A stretch of DNA of 64,000 nucleotides from Euglena gracilis (lineage: Eukaryota > Euglenida > Euglenophyceae > Euglenales). A program made the translations under genes and the position numbers. Location of the stretch: contig CP154957.1 in the NCBI GenBank assembly GCA_039621445.1, forward strand, positions 26,024,541 to 26,088,540. The letters run 5' to 3'. Of the stretch, positions 42,801 through 50,256 are shown piece after piece. The notes below the pieces were generated by a model. The model made no database searches. It was not told the origin of the DNA and saw nothing but the letters and a program-made list of their open reading frames with translations. The first letter of the stretch is position 1. Each line of letters begins with the position of its first letter.

Positions 42801-43977
42801 TGGTTGGCTTTGCCCCCTCCTTCAAAGGTATGTATGCATAACCATATTGTCCTCTTTCGGGGGGGTCTGGAAATGGCGATGACCGAAATACCGTCCCCCT
42901 GTAATCTTCCAAAACTTGTTCCCTCAACTTGACTACCCGTTCCTCCTCTTTTTTGTCCTCCCCCTCCCTTGCAATTATCATTCGGTTGATAACTTGCACT
43001 GGGGGGTCACTTCCCTCCAAATTTGTGGCAACCTCCCCCAGGTCCTCATCACTCAAAAATTGCAATTCCTGGTCCAACCCTTCCAATGGCAAACAAAGAC
43101 CAAGTTTTTGCAACCCAAACGAAGACCCGTCCGCCACAGTCACATTGTCCACTGAAAAATTTGTGTCATCCCTGAATTTTTGCGGACCCCTCCGTCTTTC
43201 AACACCCCGCAGAAAAATCAGGTCGGGGCTGTCTTTCACCAATGCCTTGTGGTGTGGAAAAATTCCCAGTTTTGCTTCTGCCAACCATGGATAAGAAAGA
43301 ATGGCATCAACTTTGATATTTGCCTCATAAAATTCAACCTCATATTCCACCCTCTCAATTTCCCTTTCCTCATTCCAATTTTGTTGTAGGATCATTTTCA
43401 CCTTAGCACATCTGCTCCCCCCCGCCAAAGTTTGCCCATTGGCAGTTTCAAACCTTAACGGGTCCTTAGCAGGATACATTAGGTGGTCCCCTATCAACCC
43501 TTGTCGAATGAGGTTTGCCTCCGCCCCCGTGTCAATCAAAATTCTGGCCGTTTTTTCCTCCCCATTTGCCAACCTAATCTGGGTTTTCAACAGCAGTTGT
43601 CTGTCCTCCCCGAGTTTCTTTGCTCCTCCCCGAGTTTTCGTCCCCCTCAACATTCTTTTTTTCAGCCGAACCAATTTTTTCTTCCCTGGGGCTGCCCCCC
43701 CCTGGGAGGGTTGCCTTCTATCAATCAACAAGGCCCACACCCCCCAACGGGTACCCCTCAAAATCCTCCCATCAGCCTCAAACAACTTTGTCCCCTTGGG
43801 AAAATAAATCTTTTTGACAGCCATAGCCACCAGATTTTTCACCCACCTCCTATTCCAGTCTGGGCATATGCAAATCGCCCGACAATTGGAATTTTGCAAT
43901 TTTTCAGCCACCTCAGGCCACAAAGTCCAGGGGGGGTTCATCCACAACGTTTCCTCCGCCCCCCAATCCTTTTTCAT
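39880..43977 (-). CDS. E1 pol: Dam-like end, protease, RT, RNase H, integrase
   Basis: 1365 residues. 1-85: C-terminal part of a Dam-like fold (ETLWMNPPWTLWPEVAEKL; NPPW is a proper adenine-methylase motif). 146-157: protease ILIDTGAEANLI. About 380-650: RT with VVDLRGPNSQ, IIDLKQAFHQ and YIDD at 547-550. 705-845: RNase H (Asp711, Glu763, Asp789, Asp837). Around 850-1000: a charged spacer. 1045-1095: zinc-binding H/H/C/C (1051, 1056, 1089, 1092). 1120-1225: integrase Asp1121, Asp1185, Glu1221. All catalytic residues are present. Its ATG (43977) overlaps the methyltransferase TGA as ATGA, yet the Dam-like fold begins in the upstream ORF. Confidence 0.9.
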   Translation of the reverse strand: MKKDWGAEETLWMNPPWTLWPEVAEKLQNSNCRAICICPDWNRRWVKNLVAMAVKKIYFPKGTKLFEADGRILRGTRWGVWALLIDRRQPSQGGAAPGKKKLVRLKKRMLRGTKTRGGAKKLGEDRQLLLKTQIRLANGEEKTARILIDTGAEANLIRQGLIGDHLMYPAKDPLRFETANGQTLAGGSRCAKVKMILQQNWNEEREIERVEYEVEFYEANIKVDAILSYPWLAEAKLGIFPHHKALVKDSPDLIFLRGVERRRGPQKFRDDTNFSVDNVTVADGSSFGLQKLGLCLPLEGLDQELQFLSDEDLGEVATNLEGSDPPVQVINRMIIAREGEDKKEEERVVKLREQVLEDYRGTVFRSSPFPDPPERGQYGYAYIPLKEGAKPTRQKPFFMHGERKEALEKITQDWLDKKYIEPATAKNSEWLSQTFPVPKKSNDFPWRGVVDLRGPNSQTRRCNYPLPKIEDILVKHGANQMFSIIDLKQAFHQQPLHPESRPITCCFTPKGIFQWRVNVMGLTNAPQQFQQMIDDRLTPVRDIATGYIDDILVGTTVGEGEDLVGAHEKDLRRVLEVLKTELLVADEFKAKLFVEEVEFCGQILGNGTRRPAPGKLRAIEKWEVPKTITALRAFLGFTNYYNAYIHMYAEVAARLQDKLKVPREVGKKGSRKPVEFDGEDLKAFEELKKRLCSGLMLQRVDPDKPFVLRVDASGYAVGATLEQMKEGGGRPTAQDVIEKKTVPVAFMSRKLTEGQRKWTPRELETYAIILALQKWESWIGLQPVLVLTDHQSLESWTREVLDTPSGPVGRRARWHQIFSKYDLTVGYIPGKENTIADILSRWAYPASQALRDISKHGSAEDKDEMENFIREEKEEEKQCLEIRIKNQPNLRNAWIRGVTTRSGKNVTPEEEKGECTRRGTEGGVDPGGKDTPVDTHSQGPRKEKKRVHFWDEKVGGETTPVPETAESSRGDTRMEVGDALPSTHPKDIKPVWERDWGEAYSHCPTWKEKWVATKGDSIWPKGFKVLNGQLFFEEKLCVPESFQHLVIQEIHEFLGHVGPEKVWKHMAIRFVWDDEKAAIQLNQNCSKNCSTCQASVRGESLKGPIESTPIPPALMTSVAIDLFRMTRVLHDGGEYDTLALCVDRHSGWIVGVACKDKGLTGAKLAKEMVKNQWRPFGVPSVISSDQGSHFTSTWWKNMCALLGIRQAYSQAYHHQANRRVERAGQQVMEVLRKLYVEEKINWVEALPQVLDRIHDVKGESGLSPYEIVTGRERPLAGVPYQPPKECEDSVEFFRRMQDIDGRVARILNKKHEEEVARINKGKEEMDPLKVGTTVWYKRPEGSGEKLDSRWVGPGVVRGEGGNGVM

Positions 43978-44822
43978 GGCATCATCATCCTCCCGTAAAA
44001 CTTTTCACACCTGGCATTTTGGCTGGTTGCAAAACAATCCCGTTCCGCCTTAACCCGAAATTCCTTCTCAATTTCCTCCATACAAACTTTCCTAACAGCA
44101 TAATCCTCCCTACGATATCCGCTTTTTCGTTCCAACACGGTTAACAAATACTCCACCAGTTGTTTGGGCATCCTCCATTTTTTCTGGGTGCCAACTGTCA
44201 TTCCATATCCTCCCAACTTTTCTCGGTGACTCCTCCCCCCAGGAATCAAATTCGGGCAGGTCTGGCCATCACAAAGTTTGTTTTGTAGCTTGCTCAGATT
44301 TTCGCTCCCCCAGATTCGGGTGGGCTTTTGATATCCCCAATCTGAAAACTGACAATAATCAACATCGACAAAAGTCAGATTTTGAACACAGGGTCTTTTC
44401 CGCAAAAGTCCATGACGGGGATTTTCAATCCACCACAATTTTGGCTTGAAATATTCGACAATCTCCAAAGTTTTTTTGACCAGCCGATCTGCCCCCTCCA
44501 AATTTCTGACTCCCAATGTTTTGGCCAAGCTATATTCTGTACAGGGCACCCCCGCAGCGATGATCTGAAAATATCCGGGGGGGTACCTCCAATATCTCCA
44601 CTCCAAAATATTTGCACAGTGGGTTGGGTTAAATCTGGGGTTTATGTCCACTGACACAACCTTAAACCCCTGCTCTCTCAGGCAATCCCCAACCGAGCCT
44701 TTACCGCAAAAAAGGTCTAAAGCTCTTTTCTTTACGGAAGGCTGTGCACGATCCCTTATGGGATCTGATTTTTTACAGATTTGGGCCGAATCACAGATTT
44801 GCACGTCACGCACACACAGTCT
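43974..44822 (-). CDS. E1 C5-cytosine DNA methyltransferase
   Basis: About 280 residues. ALDLFCGKGSVGDCL (31-45) is motif I for SAM binding; DINPR follows it; AGVPCTEYSLAKT has the catalytic Pro-Cys (90-91, motif IV); WWIENPRHGLL is motif VI (ENP in place of ENV). A target-recognition region is short or absent. No ATG lies between the preceding in-frame TAG (44823-44825) and motif I, so expression must come by readthrough or frameshift from gag. The last 25 residues (DCFATSQNARCEKF) no longer look like a cytosine methylase but like the start of the Dam-like fold that continues in pol. It could methylate element or host DNA; activity is untested. Confidence 0.85.
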   Translation of the reverse strand, partial: RLCVRDVQICDSAQICKKSDPIRDRAQPSVKKRALDLFCGKGSVGDCLREQGFKVVSVDINPRFNPTHCANILEWRYWRYPPGYFQIIAAGVPCTEYSLAKTLGVRNLEGADRLVKKTLEIVEYFKPKLWWIENPRHGLLRKRPCVQNLTFVDVDYCQFSDWGYQKPTRIWGSENLSKLQNKLCDGQTCPNLIPGGRSHREKLGGYGMTVGTQKKWRMPKQLVEYLLTVLERKSGYRREDYAVRKVCMEEIEKEFRVKAERDCFATSQNARCEKFYGRMMMP

Positions 44823-46664
44823 CTACACATTGGACACACCTTGCACAGAAGACTCCTGGGATGGCAGATTTTTCATCGTGTTTTCACTCGCACGAGATTT
44901 TTCATGCCACCTGGGATTTGCGTATGTCTTGTGTGTGGGGCTGGGTATGCGAGCCCGGGGCGGCTCCCGCCCCCAACGGTCCACCCCGGCTATCCTAGCA
45001 ACGGTTTCCTTTCCCCCTTCCTTTGCCTTTGCCTTTTCCACCGTCCTGGCCCTTTCCCCTAGACCAGTCATTTCCATTGTTTCCTTTCCCCCAAGAATTG
45101 TTTCCTTTGCCCTTGCCTTTGCCTTTGCCTTTGCCACCACCAGACTGTGAATCAAAATTCTGTTGATTTGAGTGCCACCACTGATTTCCCTGAAAATTGG
45201 CATTGGCATTGGAATTCCACCCAGAATCATTTCTCCATCCCCCCCCATTGCCAAATTGAGATTGCTGGGGGGTGGCCAAGAATGTGATCGAACCACTGGC
45301 ACTGGATTTTGCACGGGGGGGTTCACGTTTGCATTGGTCGCAGGAGCTGCCACCTGTGAATCTGATTTTCCAACGGACGGTTTTGCCACCGTTTCGCCCC
45401 CCTTGGCTGACCGTGTTGGGGAGGGTGTCCTGGACCCCTTGGCCCGATCTGCCTTAGCAGACCTGGCCCTCCGGTTTCCAAATGCATTTGGCTCCCTGGA
45501 ACTGTGCATCATGTCTTGAGAATCCCTGGAAGACAATTTTCGCTCAACAAAACGGAAAATTTCTTCAACTCCCATTTTTGGCTGTTCCTCCACAATTTTG
45601 ATCCTTTTATCCGTGCCTGTGATTGGTTTCCCACTGACCTCTTTCAGTTTGTCGCAAATCGTAGTGTTGGGCAAAAAGACTTCGAACTCCAGCGGTGAAA
45701 CTTTCGAAACCTTGCAGGGCTTTTCCCCAGTGACACGTTCCACAGCACAAATAATGTTTTCCTCGGTTGCAGGCACTCCAGGGTACATTTTGACTTTCGG
45801 TCCACACGTTGATTTCCTTTCCTCCTCATCGGCGACCCAATGCAAAATGAAATTTGGCAGTTTTCCCTTGACCAGTCTTTCTGCCTCATCGTCAGTGGCG
45901 CTTTTCACCTGTCTCCAGGCTATTCTGAAATTTATGACAAAATCTCGCCATTCCTGTACGGTAATTTTCCCTTGGTTCACGAGGTTCACATCATACCATT
46001 TTTTTCTGGCACACTCGGATTGAGTTCCAGCATATTTCCCTTCAAGCCTGTCAAATTCCTCCTCGAAAGATGTTTTTCCGTTCAATTCCAGTCGGAATTG
46101 CAATTCCTTTTTATTTGTGTCGTCCAGCGTCATTGCAAAAAGCTGAAGCTTGAGTGAATCAGACACATGTCCATTTTGCAAAATAACCAACGTCCTGAAA
46201 TATTGATCCCAATCCCGCACAAAGGACGACCAGTCTTTTGGCTGTCCAGAAAAATTTGGAGCTACCAGGTTTTTCATCAATTGATGCGTTGCCACTGCAT
46301 TTGATGAAACCAGCCCTGCACCTGCAGGCACTGCCCCCACAGGTCGTGCACAAACCTGCCTGACATGTGTCGCATGTGATCCTGGTTCAGCGTATTCATA
46401 GCCTTCAATTTCAACCGGATTTTTCCCGATCACAGGTAAATCGTTGTAACCAAAAAGATCAAACTCCTCGATTTCTGGGTTTCCAGCTGATTTTTCTCTC
46501 GTTTCCTTTGTCAGATCCACTGTCGCAGATTTGGCAGATTCAGCTTGCTGATTTTTCATCACCAAAAACTCAGCCTGAAATAAATCCAGCTTTTGTTGCA
46601 ATTTTTTCCGCTCCTGCTGTTCTTTAAAAAGTTCACTGGACTGCTGTTGCAGTAAAAACTCCAA
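44823..46664 (-). CDS. E1 gag, second part (capsid-like)
   Basis: Continues the coiled coil from gag part 1 in the +1 frame (LEFLLQQQSSELFKEQQ). It then has a gag core: LVAPNFSGQPKDWSSFVRDW, EEFDRLEGKYAG, TVQEWRDFVINFRIAWRQ and LVKGKLPNFILHWVADEE. There is no ATG at its upstream edge. Near 45280 the plausible coding sequence changes frame: 44995-45279 reads FGNGGGWRND, then GGKGKGKGKGKGNNSWGKG, an RNA-binding-type Gly/Lys tail ending at 44995, while this frame runs on to TAG at 44823. No zinc knuckle was found. In frame with the methyltransferase across that TAG. Confidence 0.75.
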   Translation of the reverse strand: MEFLLQQQSSELFKEQQERKKLQQKLDLFQAEFLVMKNQQAESAKSATVDLTKETREKSAGNPEIEEFDLFGYNDLPVIGKNPVEIEGYEYAEPGSHATHVRQVCARPVGAVPAGAGLVSSNAVATHQLMKNLVAPNFSGQPKDWSSFVRDWDQYFRTLVILQNGHVSDSLKLQLFAMTLDDTNKKELQFRLELNGKTSFEEEFDRLEGKYAGTQSECARKKWYDVNLVNQGKITVQEWRDFVINFRIAWRQVKSATDDEAERLVKGKLPNFILHWVADEEERKSTCGPKVKMYPGVPATEENIICAVERVTGEKPCKVSKVSPLEFEVFLPNTTICDKLKEVSGKPITGTDKRIKIVEEQPKMGVEEIFRFVERKLSSRDSQDMMHSSREPNAFGNRRARSAKADRAKGSRTPSPTRSAKGGETVAKPSVGKSDSQVAAPATNANVNPPVQNPVPVVRSHSWPPPSNLNLAMGGDGEMILGGIPMPMPIFREISGGTQINRILIHSLVVAKAKAKARAKETILGGKETMEMTGLGERARTVEKAKAKEGGKETVARIAGVDRWGREPPRARIPSPTHKTYANPRWHEKSRASENTMKNLPSQESSVQGVSNV

Positions 46665-49314
46665 CCTGCTGTTTCATCGAATTTTCCATTTCAGCCCGAA
46701 CTTTCTCAAACTGCCCCTCCCTTTCACTCAGCCTCAACCTTTCCTGCAACATTTCACTGATAATGACCTCCAAATTCTTTCTCGTTTGCAGCCCCAACTC
46801 CCTTTGCACCTCCAACCGAATTGTTTCCTCACTCTTGTTAATCAGGTCACAGACTTTCTCAATGGGAAAATCTTTCCGACCCAGAAAATTCTCCAACCTC
46901 CCCAAACGATCATTCAGAGCTTTGCTCTCTCGCTCCAGGGACTGTGAAAATTCCTTCAATTTCTCAGCCTGCGCCTGAAATTTGGCACACTCAGTCTCCC
47001 CCAAACCTTTGCATTGCTGAAAAATGATCCCAAAGCGTCCCTCCAGACCAGAGCTTAGCTCACCGACTGCAGATTTGACCTGATTAACAGCAATTTCCTG
47101 CTGTTTTTCCTTCTCCCCCACTTGTTGCACCACCACGTGCATCTCCCCCACAGATTTTTCCAAAATCGACAGTTTCTGAGAAAAATCCCTCTCATTTTTT
47201 CTCAACCCCTCAACCTGGGCCTCAAAAAACGATTTAACTCCATCCTCCACTTTCTTCACTTTTTCAGCAAACTGCCGTTCCATTTCCACACTCAACAAAT
47301 GCCTTTGGCATTGGGCCAGATTTTGCACCATTTCACCATTTTGCTGAAACTGCAAAAGCAAGTCGTTTACGGTTGAACTCAGTTCAGCCTGAATTTCACG
47401 TTTCACCATGGCAATGTGCTCAGCCATTCGCCCATCATGCATGCCCAATGCCTCATTCACCAGATTCAATGTCTGCCCCTGTGACATGGCCAATGCCCGA
47501 TTTAGCCTGTTTTCTGCCTCCCCCACCAGATTTCCAGCCGTTTTTTCAGGATTTTTTCCTTCCTGCACCAAAAGTCTGCCATGTAAACATTCAATTTTGC
47601 AACTGATTTCTTCACCCCAATTGTTCCAATCATCATCGGATTGGCCATAGCCCGATTCCATTTCCACATCATGCTGATTTTCAGGGTTTTCGGACCCAGT
47701 TTCTGCAGAAAAACTGGTGTTTGGCTGTAAATTTTGTGGCTGGGTCTGTGGAAAATCTGGCTGAATTGGCTGAAAAACCTGGGCTGGGCCTGTGTTTGAA
47801 GACATTGTTAACGCTGGCTGAAATCCCTGCCCACGATTCTGGGCTGTCCCCATGATTGCTGGGGCAGATGACTCAGCCAAAAACTGCTGGGCTGGCTGAA
47901 AAACCTGTGAAGTCATCTGGGCTGGCCCCATGATTGCTGAAACAGATGATGACCCAGCCGAAAACTGCTGGGCTGGCTGAAAAACCTGTGAAGTCATCTG
48001 GGCTGGCCCCATGATTGCTGGAACGGATGACCCAGCCAAAAACTGCTGGGCTGGCTGAAAAACCTGAGAAGTCATCTGAGCTGGCCCCATGATTGCTGAA
48101 ACAGATGACCCAGCCGAAAACTGCTGGGCTGGCTGAAAAACCTGCAGCTGGGCTGCAGCTGGCTGTGCTGACTGCGGTTCTGAACTTTGTGTTAACAGTA
48201 ATGGTTCTGGCTGGGCTGTTAAATACAACATTTTTTGTTCTGGCCCTGGGCTGCTGTCTCGTGACGGCACAGAAATTTGCTGAAAACCTGAAAAATTTAC
48301 TGGCCACATGCCAGCAGCTTTCATTCTCTGTATAACCATTTCCTGAATTATGGCGTTTTCAGCTCCTTTTTCTTCCTCTGATTCGCTTTCGTATGTTGGG
48401 GGTTCTGATTCGTCGTCACTGCCATGCAGTGGAACCAGTTGTAAATTTTCTGGCCCTACCACCATGATGGGCCTTATGCATGTAATTAACCCCCTCTCCG
48501 AATCAGAATCAGATTCTGATTCCTGTGTCGATTCTGAAAATCCTGAAGCCGATAAAGTTTCTGCAGCCTGAAAATTGTTTTCTGCCACAGATTCCATCAT
48601 GATTTGCAATGATGCCACAGGTTCTGAAAACTGGGCTGCAGAAAATTCAGTTTCCTTTCCGTTCTGAAAACAGCTTTCTGCCAAAGATCTCAGAAAATTT
48701 TCATCACAATCTGAAATTCGGACAGATTGGCCTGGAAACGAGCAGATTTCTGCAGATCCTTCTGAAATTTCACAGACCACAGGGTTGATGAAACTGTCCT
48801 CGTGTACCATTCTGCTGGCACAGCCACCAGAACAAATCTCTGTGACCGTGTCGACCGTCTCTGAAAAATTTTCACTGACTGGGTCAGTGAAACAACCTTT
48901 GCTTGTGATGTCAGCCGAATCTGAAAACTTTGCACTGATTCTGCTGGCAGAGGCAGCGGAACAAATCTCTGCAACAACGTTCACCGAATCTGAAAAAACC
49001 TCACTGACGAAGTCAGTGAGCCGACCTCTGCTAACCATGTTTACCGGCCCCACCCCCTGTGCGCCGCCGGTCGCCCCCGCGACCGGCGAGTCCCGGTGGG
49101 CCGAGGGCCCGGGGGGGTCCTCGCCGTCGTGGATAACCACCGACAGCAGGGGGGTGGGTGTTTCCGGGGTGGGGCCTGCGCTTTCTCGGGGAATTGGTGG
49201 GCTCAAGCCAACCCCCATTTTTTCACCCAGGTGATTTCCCCAACCCCAGCCGGCGCGTAGGATCGTTTTTTCAATGTTTTCCGAAATTTTTGTGAAAAAC
49301 GAAAAATCTGCCAT
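46633..49314 (-). CDS. E1 gag, first part (starts inside the LTR)
   Basis: I chose ATG 49314 (MADFSFFTKISENIEK); the frame opens further upstream to 49446. The first ~90 residues are encoded by the LTR, and the frame then runs straight through the primer-binding site (MVSRGRLTD). A Ser/Glu/Phe-rich region follows, with four tandem ~26-residue repeats (QVFQPAQQFSAGSS, then AIMGPAQMTS; about 47810-48140). The C-terminal half is a long coiled coil. It ends TGA at 46633, overlapping gag part 2. About 893 residues, unusually large for an N-terminal gag domain. Confidence 0.75.
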   Translation of the reverse strand: MADFSFFTKISENIEKTILRAGWGWGNHLGEKMGVGLSPPIPRESAGPTPETPTPLLSVVIHDGEDPPGPSAHRDSPVAGATGGAQGVGPVNMVSRGRLTDFVSEVFSDSVNVVAEICSAASASRISAKFSDSADITSKGCFTDPVSENFSETVDTVTEICSGGCASRMVHEDSFINPVVCEISEGSAEICSFPGQSVRISDCDENFLRSLAESCFQNGKETEFSAAQFSEPVASLQIMMESVAENNFQAAETLSASGFSESTQESESDSDSERGLITCIRPIMVVGPENLQLVPLHGSDDESEPPTYESESEEEKGAENAIIQEMVIQRMKAAGMWPVNFSGFQQISVPSRDSSPGPEQKMLYLTAQPEPLLLTQSSEPQSAQPAAAQLQVFQPAQQFSAGSSVSAIMGPAQMTSQVFQPAQQFLAGSSVPAIMGPAQMTSQVFQPAQQFSAGSSSVSAIMGPAQMTSQVFQPAQQFLAESSAPAIMGTAQNRGQGFQPALTMSSNTGPAQVFQPIQPDFPQTQPQNLQPNTSFSAETGSENPENQHDVEMESGYGQSDDDWNNWGEEISCKIECLHGRLLVQEGKNPEKTAGNLVGEAENRLNRALAMSQGQTLNLVNEALGMHDGRMAEHIAMVKREIQAELSSTVNDLLLQFQQNGEMVQNLAQCQRHLLSVEMERQFAEKVKKVEDGVKSFFEAQVEGLRKNERDFSQKLSILEKSVGEMHVVVQQVGEKEKQQEIAVNQVKSAVGELSSGLEGRFGIIFQQCKGLGETECAKFQAQAEKLKEFSQSLERESKALNDRLGRLENFLGRKDFPIEKVCDLINKSEETIRLEVQRELGLQTRKNLEVIISEMLQERLRLSEREGQFEKVRAEMENSMKQQVGVFTATAVQ
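49021..49037 (-). promoter_or_regulatory. E1 primer-binding site
   Basis: The minus strand next to the 5' LTR reads TGGTTAGCAGAGG. It is one base longer than the initiator-Met-type primer site TGGTAGCAGAGG, so the primer is uncertain. The site also encodes gag residues MVSRG. Confidence 0.6.
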
Positions 49315-49875
49315 TGCAATGAAATCGAACTTTTCTCTCTGAAATCTCACTTTTCTCTCTTTCTCACTCTCACACTCTCTTGCACAAACCAACCCACAAA
49401 CCAACCCACTGAAGCTGAAATGAATCCCAACCCACTGGAGAAGCAATCACACTGTTTGAAATCTGTGAGAGTGACTGAATGTAATGAAAAAAACAACCTG
49501 GGGCAAGGAAGAGGGGTATAGGGAATAGAAGTGGCGGTGAGGGTGGTGTTGTAGGGTCTCCTTCTTGATTTCAATACCAAATTGCCTTCAATAAGTCCAC
49601 CAACAATGTAATGACCAACAATATAACTGCCAATTCCAATTCAACAATGTGATTGATCAAATCCAATTCAATGTATTTCTTCTTTGCCAAATGATGGGGA
49701 TAATGGGGAAAACCCCTCAAGTTCTGTGAAAAATGACAAATTTGAAAGCGCAAACTAATTTGACCCGCTTCCAATTTAAGTCGCGGGTTTTTTTAACTGG
49801 TTGGCTGTTACCCGCGACTTTGAAATTTGCGCTTTCTGGCAATTTTTGGCTGCCGGCGAAAGCCGGCGGCCGACA
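49038..49875 (-). repeat. E1 5' LTR
   Basis: 838 bp, ending GCCGGCGGCCGACA at the TTCC target duplication. It contains the promoter side of the element and the first ~90 gag codons on the minus strand. Confidence 0.95.
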
Positions 49876-50106
49876 TTCCCCAATTAAGAGGCAGAGCACA
49901 AGACATGGGAGAAGCCCTATGTGCTACGTAAATCGATGCCAAGTTCTTGGCTGTCCTTTCTGGACTTCAAATCAGAAAAATCAAACTTGAAAATCAAGTC
50001 TTGAATCAAAGACCAGAATGAAATAAAATAGAAAATACCACCTCTGGAGAGGAGAACCAGAATTAGGCTTAGGTATTCCTAATTCAGGCCGTTGGCCATC
50101 TGTAGG
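49876..50106. repeat. Second half of the interrupted 336-bp repeat
   Basis: CCCCAATTAAGAGGCAGAGC through GGCCATCTGTAGG, nearly identical to 7432-7662 (differences such as CATGGGAG for CAGGGGAG). It is immediately followed by the non-LTR element, so the repeat end is also that element's left border. Confidence 0.8.
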
Positions 50107-50156
50107 CATCTGCCACACTTTCTGAGTGTCTATTTTATTTCGTCTTCCGCATAACA

Positions 50157-50225
50157 TGTCCTGAAAGCCCCAGGTCCGGGTCAAGCTTTATTAACATTTA
50201 CCTGGGGAATCTGAAGTTTCAGGAC
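50157..50225 (+). promoter_or_regulatory. Stem-loop in the 5' UTR
   Basis: TGTCCTGAAAGCCCCAGGT (50157-50175) pairs with ACCTGGGG (50200-50207) and TTTCAGGACA (50216-50225) with a small internal bulge. It could mark the RNA 5' end or be a structural element. Confidence 0.5.
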
Positions 50226-50256
50226 ATTGCGAGGTGTGTTACTCAAGAATTTGGCG

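Larger units (their letters stand above)
37587..49879 (-). mobile_element. E1: young chromodomain LTR retrotransposon carrying a cytosine methyltransferase
   Basis: The LTRs at 37591-38428 and 49038-49875 are both 838 bp with two differences noticed. The target duplication is TTCC (37587-37590 and 49876-49879), confirmed by the empty site at 7432-7435. It reads right to left: 5' LTR, primer site, gag, methyltransferase, pol (Dam-like, protease, RT, RNase H, integrase), chromodomain, non-coding array, polypurine tract, 3' LTR. Confidence 0.95.

Noticed and set aside
40045-43998. Numerous plus-strand frames opposite E1 pol
   Set aside because: Antisense shadows of a well-supported pol gene.
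2701-44825. Stop-codon reassignment in the host
   Set aside because: In-frame interruptions involve TAA, TAG and TGA alike, and long ORFs (pol, ORF2) end normally; decay or local readthrough explains them better.
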